NCBI RefSeq assembly: GCF_001298265.1
Contig: NZ_LGSZ01000037.1
Location: forward strand, 1 to 64,000
Direction of reading: 5' to 3'
Origin: Allobosea vaviloviae
GTDB lineage: Bacteria; Pseudomonadota; Alphaproteobacteria; Rhizobiales; Beijerinckiaceae
DNA length: 64,000 nucleotides
Shown here: positions 19,668 to 28,545 of the stretch, in pieces
Position numbering within the stretch: position 1 is the first letter of the stretch
Layout of the letters: every line of letters begins with the position of its first letter
Position numbers and translations under genes: made by a program
The notes under the pieces: generated by a model
Seen by the model: the letters and a program-made list of their open reading frames with translations, nothing else
Database searches by the model: none
Told to the model about the DNA's origin: nothing

Positions 19668-20186
19668 ATGTCGTTCACCACCAGCTTCACCGAGAGCTCC
19701 ACCTTCACGATCACCCACGCCCGGCACATGGCCGCGAAGGTGGCGACCGACCTCAAGCGCATGCAGCGCTTCTACGGATACCCCTCGGACTCCAACATCG
19801 CGAGTTATGAGACGGAGGCGACCGACTTGATCAAGGCCGGGTATCTCAAGACCGTGACCTACGGCTTCCAGCGGGACGGGAAATGGATCGAGCCCAGCTT
19901 GGTCTACACCGCGCGCGAGCTGGCGTCCTCGTCGTCGAACGACGACGATCCAGGGCGCGTCCGCCCCGGAGCCGACGTCAGCGGCGCCAAGTTCAACAGC
20001 TACCTCACCTATACGGCGGCCTGGTACGCTCTGAGCGACGCCCAGCGCGACGCGTTCAAGAAGTCGCTGCCTTTCTATCGAAAGTCCGCGGACGAACCGG
20101 GGATCGACGGCTATCTCGACGGCGACAAGACGTACTCCTCCGGAGGACGGGCCCTTGATCGCAGCAGCGTGCGGAGCTTCCGATGA
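19668..20186 (+). CDS. cap7: Bacterial HORMA-domain protein (Cap7-type CBASS activator)
   Basis: A 172-residue protein with the pattern of bacterial HORMA domain family 1: an N-terminal TESSTFTITHARHMAAKVA stretch, DLKRMQRFYGYPSD, YGFQRDGKWIEP, and a C-terminal seat-belt end with GGRALDRSSVRSF. In type III CBASS this protein is thought to bind a phage peptide, close, and activate the CD-NTase. It starts 8 bases after the synthase stop. Its stop overlaps the TRIP13-like gene (ATGA). Confidence 0.88.
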   Translation: MSFTTSFTESSTFTITHARHMAAKVATDLKRMQRFYGYPSDSNIASYETEATDLIKAGYLKTVTYGFQRDGKWIEPSLVYTARELASSSSNDDDPGRVRPGADVSGAKFNSYLTYTAAWYALSDAQRDAFKKSLPFYRKSADEPGIDGYLDGDKTYSSGGRALDRSSVRSFR

Positions 20187-21139
20187 GCGACAAACCCAAC
20201 CTCGACGAACTTTTCGAACGCCGCGTTACCTATCCTGACGTGGAGCCTCAACTTCGGTTGTCGCGGCTTGTCGGACTGGAGAATCAGAAGACGCGGCTGG
20301 CCAAGGTCGTAGGCCTGTTGGTAAACCCGGCCGGCCTCGCGGCCTGGGCGAAGAAGCACCATCCCGGCGCCCAGATGTTGCTCGACATCGTGCTAAGACG
20401 CCCTCCCCTCGTGATCCTCGCGGGGGACGTCGGCTCCGGCAAGACCGAGCTCGCCGAGACCATCGGCGACGCGGTCGCCCGATCGGAAGGCATCGATATC
20501 ACCCTCTTGCCCCTGAGCCTCTCCACGCGCGGCCAGGGGCGGGTAGGCGAGATGACGCAGCTCCTCACCGCGGCGTTCGAACACACCGTCGCCGAGGCCA
20601 CGCGCTTGAAATCCGCTTCCGGCAGGGCGCGTGGAGCCGTGATCCTGCTTGTGGACGAGGCCGACGCCCTCGCGCAATCACGCGAGGCGGCCCAGATGCA
20701 CCACGAGGACCGGGCCGGCGTGAACGCGTTCATCCGCGGGATAGACCGCATCGCGAACGCCAAGCTGCCTGCGGCCGTGCTGATGTGCACCAATCGCCTG
20801 AGCGCGCTCGACCCGGCCGTTCGTCGGCGGGCCGCCGACGTGCTGAGTTTCGCCAGGCCCGACACTGAGCAACGCCGCTTCGTGCTATCGAGCCGCCTAG
20901 AGACGGTGGGTTTCACCGGATGCCATGTCGATGCGCTCGTTGAGTTGACCGGCCCGGCGCCCGGAAGGCGAGAATACGGCTTCACGTTCTCCGACCTAAC
21001 GCAGCGGCTTCTTCCCGCAATTGTACTGGATGCCTATCCAGGACGAGCCATGGACGGCGCGCGCGCCGTCGAGATCGCCCGCGCCATGGCGCCCACGCCA
21101 CCCTTCAAAGATGGCGAATTCGTTGGGGCGCGCCCATGA
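20183..21139 (+). CDS. cap6: TRIP13/Pch2-like AAA+ ATPase (Cap6-type HORMA disassembler)
   Basis: A 318-residue AAA+ ATPase: Walker A GDVGSGKT (81-88), Walker B VILLVDEADAL (about 153-163), sensor 1 AAVLMCTNRLSALD, and a paired arginine AVRRRA following it. In CBASS it opens the HORMA protein and turns signalling off, preventing accidental activation. It overlaps both neighbours by 4 bases, so the stoichiometry of HORMA, ATPase and effector is probably set by translational coupling. Confidence 0.9.
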   Translation: MSDKPNLDELFERRVTYPDVEPQLRLSRLVGLENQKTRLAKVVGLLVNPAGLAAWAKKHHPGAQMLLDIVLRRPPLVILAGDVGSGKTELAETIGDAVARSEGIDITLLPLSLSTRGQGRVGEMTQLLTAAFEHTVAEATRLKSASGRARGAVILLVDEADALAQSREAAQMHHEDRAGVNAFIRGIDRIANAKLPAAVLMCTNRLSALDPAVRRRAADVLSFARPDTEQRRFVLSSRLETVGFTGCHVDALVELTGPAPGRREYGFTFSDLTQRLLPAIVLDAYPGRAMDGARAVEIARAMAPTPPFKDGEFVGARP

Positions 21140-22680
21140 CGCAGGCAGTGACGGTCAGGCGCGACGGGGATACATTCCAGGCGCGGGTGTTCTGGTGGTA
21201 CGCGGCTCGGCTACTCGATCCCGAAAGCCCGATCGTGAGGGTCGGGTTCGAGAGCGGGCCCAAGGGCTTCGATGACATCTGGGTCGAGTACGATCCAGCC
21301 CGCACCGTGCTGGACCAGCATAACGAGCCGCTGCGCCGGGTGCACATCCAATGTAAATGGCACGTGTCGCCGGACAGCTACGGCTATGCGCAGATGATCG
21401 ATCCGGAATTCATCAACGCCAACGCTCGTTCGCTTCTGCAGCGGGCGCACGCCGCGCAGACCACATATGCGCCGTTAGGGAGCGGAGTGCGTTTTAAGCT
21501 CGTGACCAATTGGCGGCTCGATCGCGCCGATCCGCTCCGGAAGATGATCGGGAGCCGCTCCAACGCGATACGGCTTGAGAAGCTCTATGGAACGCTCACG
21601 GACAACAGCGCGGCCGGGACGGTCCGCAAATCCTGGCGCGAGCACCTCGGTATCGACGAGGACCGGCTGCGGCTGCTGGCCCAGACGCTGGCATTCGGCG
21701 AGGCGACCGACAGCCTCGATACTTGGAGGGAGCATCTGGATATCCTTTTCGGTTACGTCGGCTTGCGACGGGTTCCGATGCACCAGAGCGCCTTTCCCTA
21801 CGACGACCTGATCTTCCAGTGGATGTCGCAGGGGCGGCTGGAGTTCGATCGGGCGGGTCTCCGCAACATCTGCGCTCACGAGGACCTAATCGGGCCAGCG
21901 CCACGACAACCGAGCGTTTACGGCGTCAAATCGTTCGAGCACGCGTTTGACAAGCTGGAAGATCGCTGCTTGTCGGTCCTCGACCTCGTCCCGCAGTTCG
22001 ACGAGCGCTACATTCGTAGCGACGATGACTGGCAGGACCGGCTCTATCCGGCTCTGAGGACGTTCCTCACCAATGCGGCCAATGAACAACTGAGCCTCAG
22101 GCTCGCGTTGGATGCGCACGTGACGCTGGCATTCGCCGCGGGCTCGATCCTCGATATCAAGTCGGGCCGCCTCGTGGAGCTCGAGCAACGGTCTCCAGGC
22201 CAGGAAATCTGGGCCGTCGACGACCGCCCATCCCATCCGGATTGGCCGACATTCTTGTCGGAGATCGTCGAACTCAATCCCGAGAAGCCGGACATCGCCA
22301 TGGGGATCGGCCTCACGCACGATATTCTGGAGGACGTACGAAAGTACTGCGCCGTTGCAATTCCCACCGTCGGCCGCTTACTCATGCTGAAACCGAACCA
22401 GCCGGGCGCGCGGTCGGTGGCGTGCGGGCGGCATGCTTTCGAACTGGCGGATGCCGCGACCGCCGCCATTCGAGCGGCCAAAGGAAGCAAGGCTTCCCTC
22501 GTGCACCTGTTCGTCGCGGCTCCGAATGCCTTCACCTTTTTCCTTGGCCAGCGCCATCGCATTCTCGGTCCCGTGCGGCTGTACGAGTTCGATATGGATG
22601 GTGGGCGGAGTGGCTCCTATATGCCGGCGCTTACGCTCCCGATGCGTGTCGCACGGGACGAGATGCCATCAAATCCGTAG
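21136..22680 (+). CDS. cap4: Cap4-like CBASS effector: DUF4297-type endonuclease fused to SAVED sensor
   Basis: A 514-residue protein. The N-terminal nuclease resembles the DUF4297 restriction-like fold: Glu 39, Asp 46-47 in GFDDIWVEY, and the QxK motif in IQCKWH (Gln 72, Lys 74). The C-terminal roughly 180 residues carry the SAVED-type ligand-sensing pattern ending in VHLFVAAPNAFTFFLGQ and a following VRLYEFD. Cap4 proteins bind a cyclic trinucleotide and then degrade double-stranded DNA, killing the infected cell. It is last in the operon and overlaps the ATPase gene. No second effector is encoded. Confidence 0.88.
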   Translation: MTQAVTVRRDGDTFQARVFWWYAARLLDPESPIVRVGFESGPKGFDDIWVEYDPARTVLDQHNEPLRRVHIQCKWHVSPDSYGYAQMIDPEFINANARSLLQRAHAAQTTYAPLGSGVRFKLVTNWRLDRADPLRKMIGSRSNAIRLEKLYGTLTDNSAAGTVRKSWREHLGIDEDRLRLLAQTLAFGEATDSLDTWREHLDILFGYVGLRRVPMHQSAFPYDDLIFQWMSQGRLEFDRAGLRNICAHEDLIGPAPRQPSVYGVKSFEHAFDKLEDRCLSVLDLVPQFDERYIRSDDDWQDRLYPALRTFLTNAANEQLSLRLALDAHVTLAFAAGSILDIKSGRLVELEQRSPGQEIWAVDDRPSHPDWPTFLSEIVELNPEKPDIAMGIGLTHDILEDVRKYCAVAIPTVGRLLMLKPNQPGARSVACGRHAFELADAATAAIRAAKGSKASLVHLFVAAPNAFTFFLGQRHRILGPVRLYEFDMDGGRSGSYMPALTLPMRVARDEMPSNP

Positions 22681-23020
22681 CCTGCCGGACCACGAAACGA
22701 AGCAACCCGAGGTCAACTGGATACGATGCGATCCTCGTCGATGTCGGCGAAGGTTACTGGCGTCCGTCGTCAGGACCTACATCGCGGCGATCCCGGCACG
22801 GGCGGCGGTCCCTCGATGTTGATATCCGAAGGCGAAGGCATCCTGTCGGCGAGCCCGGTCGCTGTGGATCGTTCCGTCCGCCGCCACGCTGGACGATCCA
22901 AGCTCTCGTCCACGCGGCTCGGCGCTTTCGGACACGAGCGCTTCAAGAGTCTGCCCCTGACCGTCCTGCGGAAGATCCTGCCCTGGTGGTAGTATCGATT
23001 CATGCCCTGTCGTTTCTGCG
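22681..23020. other. 340-base spacer with no supported gene
   Basis: The spacer lies between the CBASS effector and the convergent DUF2971 gene. Frames on both strands are short and low-complexity. No strong hairpin with a T run was seen. A decayed gene fragment is possible but cannot be identified. Confidence 0.45.
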
Positions 23021-23749
23021 TCAGACATAGCGCGGGTTCCCGAGGAGCGTGGAAAGCTCCAGCCGATCACCGAGGCCGACCCGCCGGACCTGCTCGGTCA
23101 CGGCTGCTCTTTCCTCAGCAGTGGTGGTTGAACCCAAGACAATGCGATCAACGAGAACCCTCAGGTCGACATCGACGAAAATACCATCGGGTGGCACGTT
23201 AACGCCTAACTCCTCGGCCGTTCGCACTGAGATCGCGAGACGAAACTCGCGTTCCCATTCGAATGCCCGATGCTTGAAGAAAAAGCGATCCAGCATACCA
23301 GCCCGCCTCATTCGCGCCTGCGTGAGATCGACATATTCGACGGGCCCTGCCCATAAATCCTCGATCCCATATTCAGGCCTGAGGCGGAAAGGCTTTAAGG
23401 CAGCCCTTATGCGCTCGGGCGTGGTGCAGATTGCAATGCCCTTGTGCTCGCCGGCATAGAGCTTCCACATCGCGTCGCTCTCGTACGCCGCCCGGTGCCA
23501 ACAACTGATCTTCGTCAGCCGTTTCAGCTCGAAAAACGCCCGCTCGGCCGGCTCCATCTCTGCGTATCGCGGATCTGGCGGCGGCACGTTCACCTGCACA
23601 GCGACTGCGCCCTCGAACGGATCAGTGAACTGATTAGCCGACGCAAAATAGATGTGGCTGTCGTTGAGCGTTGAAATAAAGCGCTCGATTCGGAAATATT
23701 TCCAGAGCTGCTCTCCGCCGACCACTGCTCCCTCCTTGATCTCGCGCAC
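23021..23749 (-). CDS. DUF2971-family protein
   Basis: A 242-residue protein with the usual DUF2971 signature: LWKYFRIERFISTLN near the N-terminus, IYFASANQFTDPFEG (about residues 33-47), a central SCWHRAAYESDAMWKLY, and a conserved FFKHRAFEWEREFRLAI (about 163-180). Molecular function is unknown; members are frequent on mobile elements and in defence neighbourhoods. No membrane segment or signal peptide is present. It is transcribed alone, convergent to the CBASS operon, and may be an accessory or independent cargo gene. Confidence 0.8.
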   Translation of the reverse strand: MREIKEGAVVGGEQLWKYFRIERFISTLNDSHIYFASANQFTDPFEGAVAVQVNVPPPDPRYAEMEPAERAFFELKRLTKISCWHRAAYESDAMWKLYAGEHKGIAICTTPERIRAALKPFRLRPEYGIEDLWAGPVEYVDLTQARMRRAGMLDRFFFKHRAFEWEREFRLAISVRTAEELGVNVPPDGIFVDVDLRVLVDRIVLGSTTTAEERAAVTEQVRRVGLGDRLELSTLLGNPRYV

Positions 23750-24071
23750 AGCACCTCCGCAGTCCTGCTCTTCGTGAATTCATTCTACAATCGCCGAGAC
23801 GATCCTACCCGTCGAGGAAATCCGAACCGCTAATGGCCACCTTTGGCTGCTTAACAACGAGACGGCAGGCCGCCGTGAAGCAGACTTCCCAAATGTCGGC
23901 TATGGGCCAACTTTCCCGTTGGTCGAGCGGCTGCCGATAAACATAGGGGTCAAGAGAAGTGGAGAAGGAAGCGGTCGGAACCCATCGAAGGGAACCCCCG
24001 GAACCTGCGCGCGAGATCCTGGAGAAGGAGAGTGAGCGGCCGGGCCTGATGCTCCGACCTTTGGATATCCG
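23750..24071. other. 322-base spacer with no supported gene
   Basis: The spacer contains the promoter side of both the DUF2971 gene (minus) and the island module starting at 24072 (plus). A minus-strand open frame running through it also covers the whole 24072-24515 gene and has no start signal. The stretch around 23830-23900 resembles non-coding sequence often left at recombination points, but I cannot prove that. Confidence 0.4.
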
Positions 24072-24515
24072 ATGTCCTTGAAGACCCCTGCGGGCGGCGA
24101 ACCGCGCCCGAACGATGCCGAACTTGAGATGTATGCGCGCGCCTACCGGCAGCGTGCCGAGGCCGACACGTTCTACCTGCGCTGGCAGTTGCACACCGCG
24201 CACGCGATGCTGCTGGAGCACGATCCAACGCGGATCTATCCTGAGCATGGCGGCCTCAACGGCCGCCAGATCGGCGAGGGCGCGCGCATCGCGGCGCGCC
24301 GCTTCGCGCTGTTGCTGGCCGAGCCGCCGGCGTTCTCCGAGCCCCTGCTGCGCCTCAAGATCGCGGCCTACGAGGCCATGATCATCGACGCTGACGAGTT
24401 GCGCCGCTCGCGCGCGGTGGCGATGATCGAAGCCGCCATCCGACGCGACGCGCAAGACCTCGGTATCGTCCTTGACGAGGGCCCTGTCATGCCTGACGCT
24501 GGCGGCTGGCACTGA
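24072..24515 (+). CDS. Hypothetical protein, first gene of the island module
   Basis: A 147-residue, mostly helical, Ala/Arg/Glu-rich protein with no recognised family. It shows no signal peptide, membrane segment or cysteine cluster. The C-terminus ends in a Gly/Trp/His tail. It is 11 bases upstream of the exonuclease I gene in the same direction, so the two are likely co-transcribed. Steady codon use and high third-position GC favour it over the large antisense frame covering the same bases. Confidence 0.65.
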   Translation: MSLKTPAGGEPRPNDAELEMYARAYRQRAEADTFYLRWQLHTAHAMLLEHDPTRIYPEHGGLNGRQIGEGARIAARRFALLLAEPPAFSEPLLRLKIAAYEAMIIDADELRRSRAVAMIEAAIRRDAQDLGIVLDEGPVMPDAGGWH

Positions 24516-24526
24516 GGTCGCCGGTC

Positions 24527-25940
24527 ATGAGCTTCATCTTCTACGACCTCGAGACCAGCGGCCTCTCGGCGCAATGGGACGTGCCGCTGCAGGCCGCCCT
24601 GATCCACACCGATGCCAATCTGAATACCCAGGCAGAACTCTCGTTCCGGGCGAGGCTGCCGGCCCACATCGTGCCGTCGCCCGGCGCGCTTCTCGTCACC
24701 GGCGTGACGCCGGCGATGCTGGAGCAGGCGCCGCTCTCGGTGGGGGACATGCTCGGACTGATCAACCGCGCTTTTACGGAATGGGCGCCATCGACGATCG
24801 TGACCTACAACGGCCTTCGGTTCGACGAGGAGGTGCTGCGGCATGCCTTCTTTACCCACCTGCTGCCGCCGTACTCGACGCAGGGGCCCGGGCTGAAGCG
24901 GGCCGACCTCCTCGTCATGCTGCGCGCGGTTCGGTTGCTCGAACCGAACGCAGTGACGATCCCGATCGCGGCCAGCGGCAAGCCGTCGATGAAGCTCGGT
25001 GACATCTGCCGCGCGAATGGCATCACCCTCCACGAGGACGACGCCCATGATGCGCTCGCCGACACCCGCGCCACGCTGGCGCTGTTCCGCCATCTTCGCG
25101 AGGTCGCGCCGAAGACCATCGCGCTCATGCTGGAGAATGCCCACAAATCCGGGCCCGCGGCACTGTTGGCCGGCGACGAGCCCATCCTGCTCGGCGGCAT
25201 GACCGCGATGGTACCCGTCATCGGCATCGCCCCGAGCCCGCGCAACGCCGCAGCCTGGGCGGTGGCCGACCTCTCGCTCGACCCGGCAAGCTATCTCGAC
25301 AGCCCGGCCGAGGAGCGCGGCGCTGCTGACCACGAAGGGGCAGCGGCCGATCCGGTCGGTCAGGACCAACGCCCAGCCGATCCTCTTTGGATGGGAGAAT
25401 GGGGCGCATACCCTGCCAGCCGATCGCCTCGACGACGCGGTCTACCGCCAGCGCGCGCGCCAGGTCCGCGATCACGCAGGCTTCCGCAAGAACCTGCTGC
25501 TGGCGCTTGCCAACCAGTATGCCGATGCCGACCTATCGCACTGGCCCGAGGCGACGCTGTATAGTGGCGGCTTCATCTCCGACGAACAGATGCGCCTTTC
25601 CCGGCGCTGGCATGAGATCGACTGGGCGCAGCGCCCCGCCTTCGCCGACAAGCTGTTCACGGACATCCGGATGCGCGCCTTCGCCAACAGGCAAACGTTC
25701 CTTGAAGCCGCCGAGCATCTCTCGCCGGCGGCCTGGGCCAAAGGCCGCGACTGGCTGCGCCATCGCCTCCAGACCGAGGACGATGTGCCGTGGCTGACGC
25801 TGTCGAAAGCGCTGAACGAGATCGACGGTCTTCGCGCTCAAACCGAACCTGGCGACGGCGAACGCCTGCGTCAGATCGCGGAGATCGAGTGCTGGGTCAT
25901 GGAGCGCCAGCAGGAACTGGCGCGGGCGTCTGCAGCCTAG
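24527..25940 (+). pseudogene. sbcB: Exonuclease I-like gene (sbcB type) with a +1 frameshift
   Basis: The first frame (24527 to about 25318) encodes a DEDDh exonuclease: FYDLETSGL (Asp/Glu), TYNGLRFDEEVL, and HDALADTRATLALF with the final His and Asp; then the PSPRNAAAWAVADL segment of ExoI. From about 25320 the homology continues in the next frame (ALLTTKGQRPIRSVRTNAQ, then the C-terminal helical domain to 25940). Removing one base near 25319 gives a 470-residue protein, very close to the 475 residues of Escherichia coli ExoI. The frameshift lies in a GCG-rich run. It could be a genuine inactivation, a sequencing error or, less likely, programmed shifting. Both halves keep good codon use, so any decay is recent. 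ExoI digests single-stranded DNA 3' to 5'. Confidence 0.8.
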
Positions 25941-25964
25941 CCCCATCACAGGACGGACAAGGAC

Positions 25965-25996
25965 GAAGGCCCGCGCGCACCCGCTCGTGGGCCTTC
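25965..25996 (+). terminator. Hairpin before the 26063 gene
   Basis: An 8-bp perfect stem GAAGGCCC (25965-25972) pairs with GGGCCTTC (25989-25996), with a 16-base loop. It lies just after the exonuclease stop and 66 bases before the next start. There is no T run, so it may be a terminator, a processing site or a leader element. Confidence 0.5.
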
Positions 25997-26062
25997 ATTC
26001 GTTCCAGGAAAAGGAGGTCAGCGCTGCCAATTGGGCAGAACCCCACACAAAAGGGACAGACC

Positions 26063-27025
26063 ATGACGGACACCAAGACCAAGAGCAGCCTCACTGACGT
26101 GAAAGAAGAGGCGTGGAACGTCTCGATCGTCGACGAGCTCGATGCCATCTCGCGAGAGCGGCCCTGGGGAGATGGCGATGCTGAAAGCTACAGCCTCGTC
26201 ATGGGCAAGCTTCCCTCACTGCTCGACGTCGCTGCCCGCGGCCGCTACCACGCGGGCCAGGTCGAGCGCTTCCTCGATCTCGCCAGCCGCACGGAGGACC
26301 ACGGGCTGATCCAGCGCCGCTTGCCGTGGCTGCTTGCGCTCACGATGCTGAACCATGCTGCGACGCTCGGGGTCGCGATTCTGCCGGCCCGCGACACCGT
26401 CGACGACTGGATCCGCGGCGACGCCGGCGAGAGTGTCGTTGAGGCGGCGAAGCGGCATCAGAACCAAGCGACCGCCGAACTCGCTCGCGGCGCCTTCAGC
26501 CTGGACACGCCCACGGTGAATGCCGCCCTGGAATCCCCGCGGGCCTTCATCGCGGGAGCCGACCGTCTCCTCGCGGTGACCAATGCGCTGGTGCCAAGCA
26601 GGGAGGTCGAGGATAGCGGCACGCGGGTCCACTGGCTTGAACGGGGGTCAACGCTGGCTGATTACGTCACCGATCACCTCGACCTCGAATACCGCCTCGA
26701 TTCCGTCACCCACCATCTGCGCTGGGCCGATCGCTTCGCCGCAGAACTCGAGGATGGCGAGCTCAGCCCGGCGCATCGTGATCGGCTCGGCCGGGCCCAG
26801 GCTGGCGCGACGATCCTGGCCCTCGCCGACCTCGCCAGGATCGGGCTCTGGCCCGCTCGCGATCCTGGCGACCATCGCGTCAAGATCCAGGCGCGTGATC
26901 TCATGCGGGCGCGGCAGGGTCCGGATCGGCAGAAGGCGATCGTCGAACTCGCCTTCTTAATCGGCGACCAGATGCAGGCGGGCTTCAGCGCGCTTACCGC
27001 GCGCCTTAGCGAGGCCGAGGGCTGA
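26063..27025 (+). CDS. Hypothetical protein of the island module
   Basis: A 320-residue helical, acidic protein with no family I recognise. There are no cysteines or membrane spans, and Trp and Leu are spread through regular helices (for example the RRLPWLLALTMLNHAA segment near residue 90). The start at 26063 has AAGGGA upstream, and the longer open frame from 25790 overlaps the exonuclease. A hairpin lies 66 bases before the start. Position suggests an island-maintenance role, but this is inference only. Confidence 0.65.
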   Translation: MTDTKTKSSLTDVKEEAWNVSIVDELDAISRERPWGDGDAESYSLVMGKLPSLLDVAARGRYHAGQVERFLDLASRTEDHGLIQRRLPWLLALTMLNHAATLGVAILPARDTVDDWIRGDAGESVVEAAKRHQNQATAELARGAFSLDTPTVNAALESPRAFIAGADRLLAVTNALVPSREVEDSGTRVHWLERGSTLADYVTDHLDLEYRLDSVTHHLRWADRFAAELEDGELSPAHRDRLGRAQAGATILALADLARIGLWPARDPGDHRVKIQARDLMRARQGPDRQKAIVELAFLIGDQMQAGFSALTARLSEAEG

Positions 27026-27292
27026 GGGGTCTCAGAGCAGCTCCTGGATCCCGGTAGCCAACAACACGGCAACAGGAAGCGCCCAGGACGGCCAAACCTG
27101 CTCAGGAGGTCGCAAGACGCCGCCAGGAAGCCACGAGGCTCCCAAATCGCTCGATTCCCGCCGGCGGTCCAAAAGGTTGGTTGGCTTCAGGTAGCCTCCA
27201 AGACGGCGTTCGCACCACAGTCCCGACCGAGGACGGAGCCAGGACGGGAACAACACGACAACAGGACGGTCAGGACCGCCTAAGAAGAGATC

Positions 27293-27316
27293 AAGGCGCT
27301 CCCACGGGGGCGCCTT
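27293..27316 (+). terminator. Hairpin before the 27383 gene
   Basis: AAGGCGC (27293-27299) pairs with GCGCCTT (27310-27316) across a 10-base loop, followed by TCTC. It stands 66 bases before the GTG start of the next gene, almost the same distance as the hairpin at 25965-25996. The surrounding 357-base spacer (27026-27382) has no gene but carries several copies of AGGACGG. Confidence 0.5.
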
Positions 27317-27382
27317 TCTCATGTCCGGAGAGATCGCAGGGAGCAGCGACATGACTGCAACCCACGCAATAAGGATCACTCC

Positions 27383-28375
27383 GTGACCAACGAAGACAAA
27401 GGCGTGCCGGCGCCTACCGCCACCGGCGCCGTCGAGCATGCCCGGCAACAAAGCCCTGGCGATCCCATCGCCATCCTCACCGGCAGCATCGGAGACGACC
27501 CCAGCCTCGCAGAGCTCACCGCCTTTCGCGACAGCAGGCCCGATCTTAAGTTCGCAGCCCGGCAGGCCAAGATGTGCCTGGACGAGTCCATGCGGATCCG
27601 GCTTGGATCCACTGACGTCGAAGCCGCCCATCGCGTCGCGGCTGGCCTGATGGTGGTCGGCCTCTCCTTCACGGCGCTGGCCTGCACCTGGCCGGCTGAC
27701 AGCCTGGACGAGGTCGATGCCAAGCTGGCGCTGGCGGAAGTTCGCAAGCCGCATGGTGATGACCAGGAGGACGACTACGCTCCGATGCTCCAAGCCGACA
27801 CCGCCCGGTTCATCCGGGTGCGGCGCGCCGCCTTCAACGTCGGCGAGCTGATGGTGCCTCCGCGCGCCACCGGGCCGGCCCCGACCGATCGCGGGCTCGT
27901 GTCCTGGCCGCTGCAGGGCCTCGACCTGACCCTCCTCCTGCCGCCGCGCGGCGGCGAGCCGGTCTTCGTTTATCAGCAGGCCGGTGCATGGGCCGGTCTC
28001 CTGTCGGCACCGCCGGACCTCGATCGCCTGGCGGATCGTGTCGAGCGCCTCCTCGCGACAGCCGATCGGCTGTTCCTGCTGGCCGCGCGCCCGGCAGAGG
28101 GCAACGCCGAACTGCGCCGTGCAGCAGAGGGTGCCCAGATCATGGCCTACCTCTGCGCCGCCCAGGTCGCACTCTGGCCGGTCGAGCGCGGCTCGCCTGG
28201 GGTCAAGGCCAAGCGAAGGATGGCCAAGGCGATCGACGATCGCGCCTGCCGCAGCGATCCGCTCCACATGCAGGCCACTGTGCGGCACATCTTCGAGGAG
28301 GCGACCTGGCTGGCCAAGCTGCTCGGCGCCGAGCGGATGGCCATCAAGATGCCGACTTGGACTGAAATCGTCTGA
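27383..28375 (+). CDS. Hypothetical protein of the island module
   Basis: A 330-residue protein from a GTG start with AAGGA 7 bases upstream. No recognised family. The middle is hydrophobic in one stretch (AAGLMVVGLSFTALACTW, about residues 84-101), which could be a buried helix or one weak membrane segment. A second half rich in Ala, Arg and Leu includes the LPPRGGEPVF turn near residue 188. Genes before and after run the same way. Function unknown. Confidence 0.62.
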   Translation: MTNEDKGVPAPTATGAVEHARQQSPGDPIAILTGSIGDDPSLAELTAFRDSRPDLKFAARQAKMCLDESMRIRLGSTDVEAAHRVAAGLMVVGLSFTALACTWPADSLDEVDAKLALAEVRKPHGDDQEDDYAPMLQADTARFIRVRRAAFNVGELMVPPRATGPAPTDRGLVSWPLQGLDLTLLLPPRGGEPVFVYQQAGAWAGLLSAPPDLDRLADRVERLLATADRLFLLAARPAEGNAELRRAAEGAQIMAYLCAAQVALWPVERGSPGVKAKRRMAKAIDDRACRSDPLHMQATVRHIFEEATWLAKLLGAERMAIKMPTWTEIV

Positions 28376-28437
28376 ACGGCGTTCGTCGCGAATGAACATC
28401 GCTCGTCGACGGTGAGCGAAGTTCACGACCTAAAAGC

Positions 28438-28464
28438 AGGCGGCGCCGCGAGGTGCCGCCTTTT
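28438..28464 (+). terminator. Hairpin with T run before the AAA+ gene
   Basis: AGGCGGC (28438-28444) pairs with GCCGCCT (28455-28461) and is followed by TTTT, a textbook intrinsic terminator shape. It lies 63 bases after the preceding stop and 82 bases before the next start, so it may partly separate the two genes. Confidence 0.65.
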
Positions 28465-28545
28465 CGCGTTGAACCGGGTTCACGGAGGGCCGGACCGGCC
28501 ACCCCGCGGGACAGTCAGGTTCCGCGGCACCGCGAAACCAGCCCG

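Noticed and set aside
23805..24512. 235-residue minus-strand open frame
   Set aside because: Covers the spacer and the entire 24072-24515 gene in antisense; no start signal or known motif.
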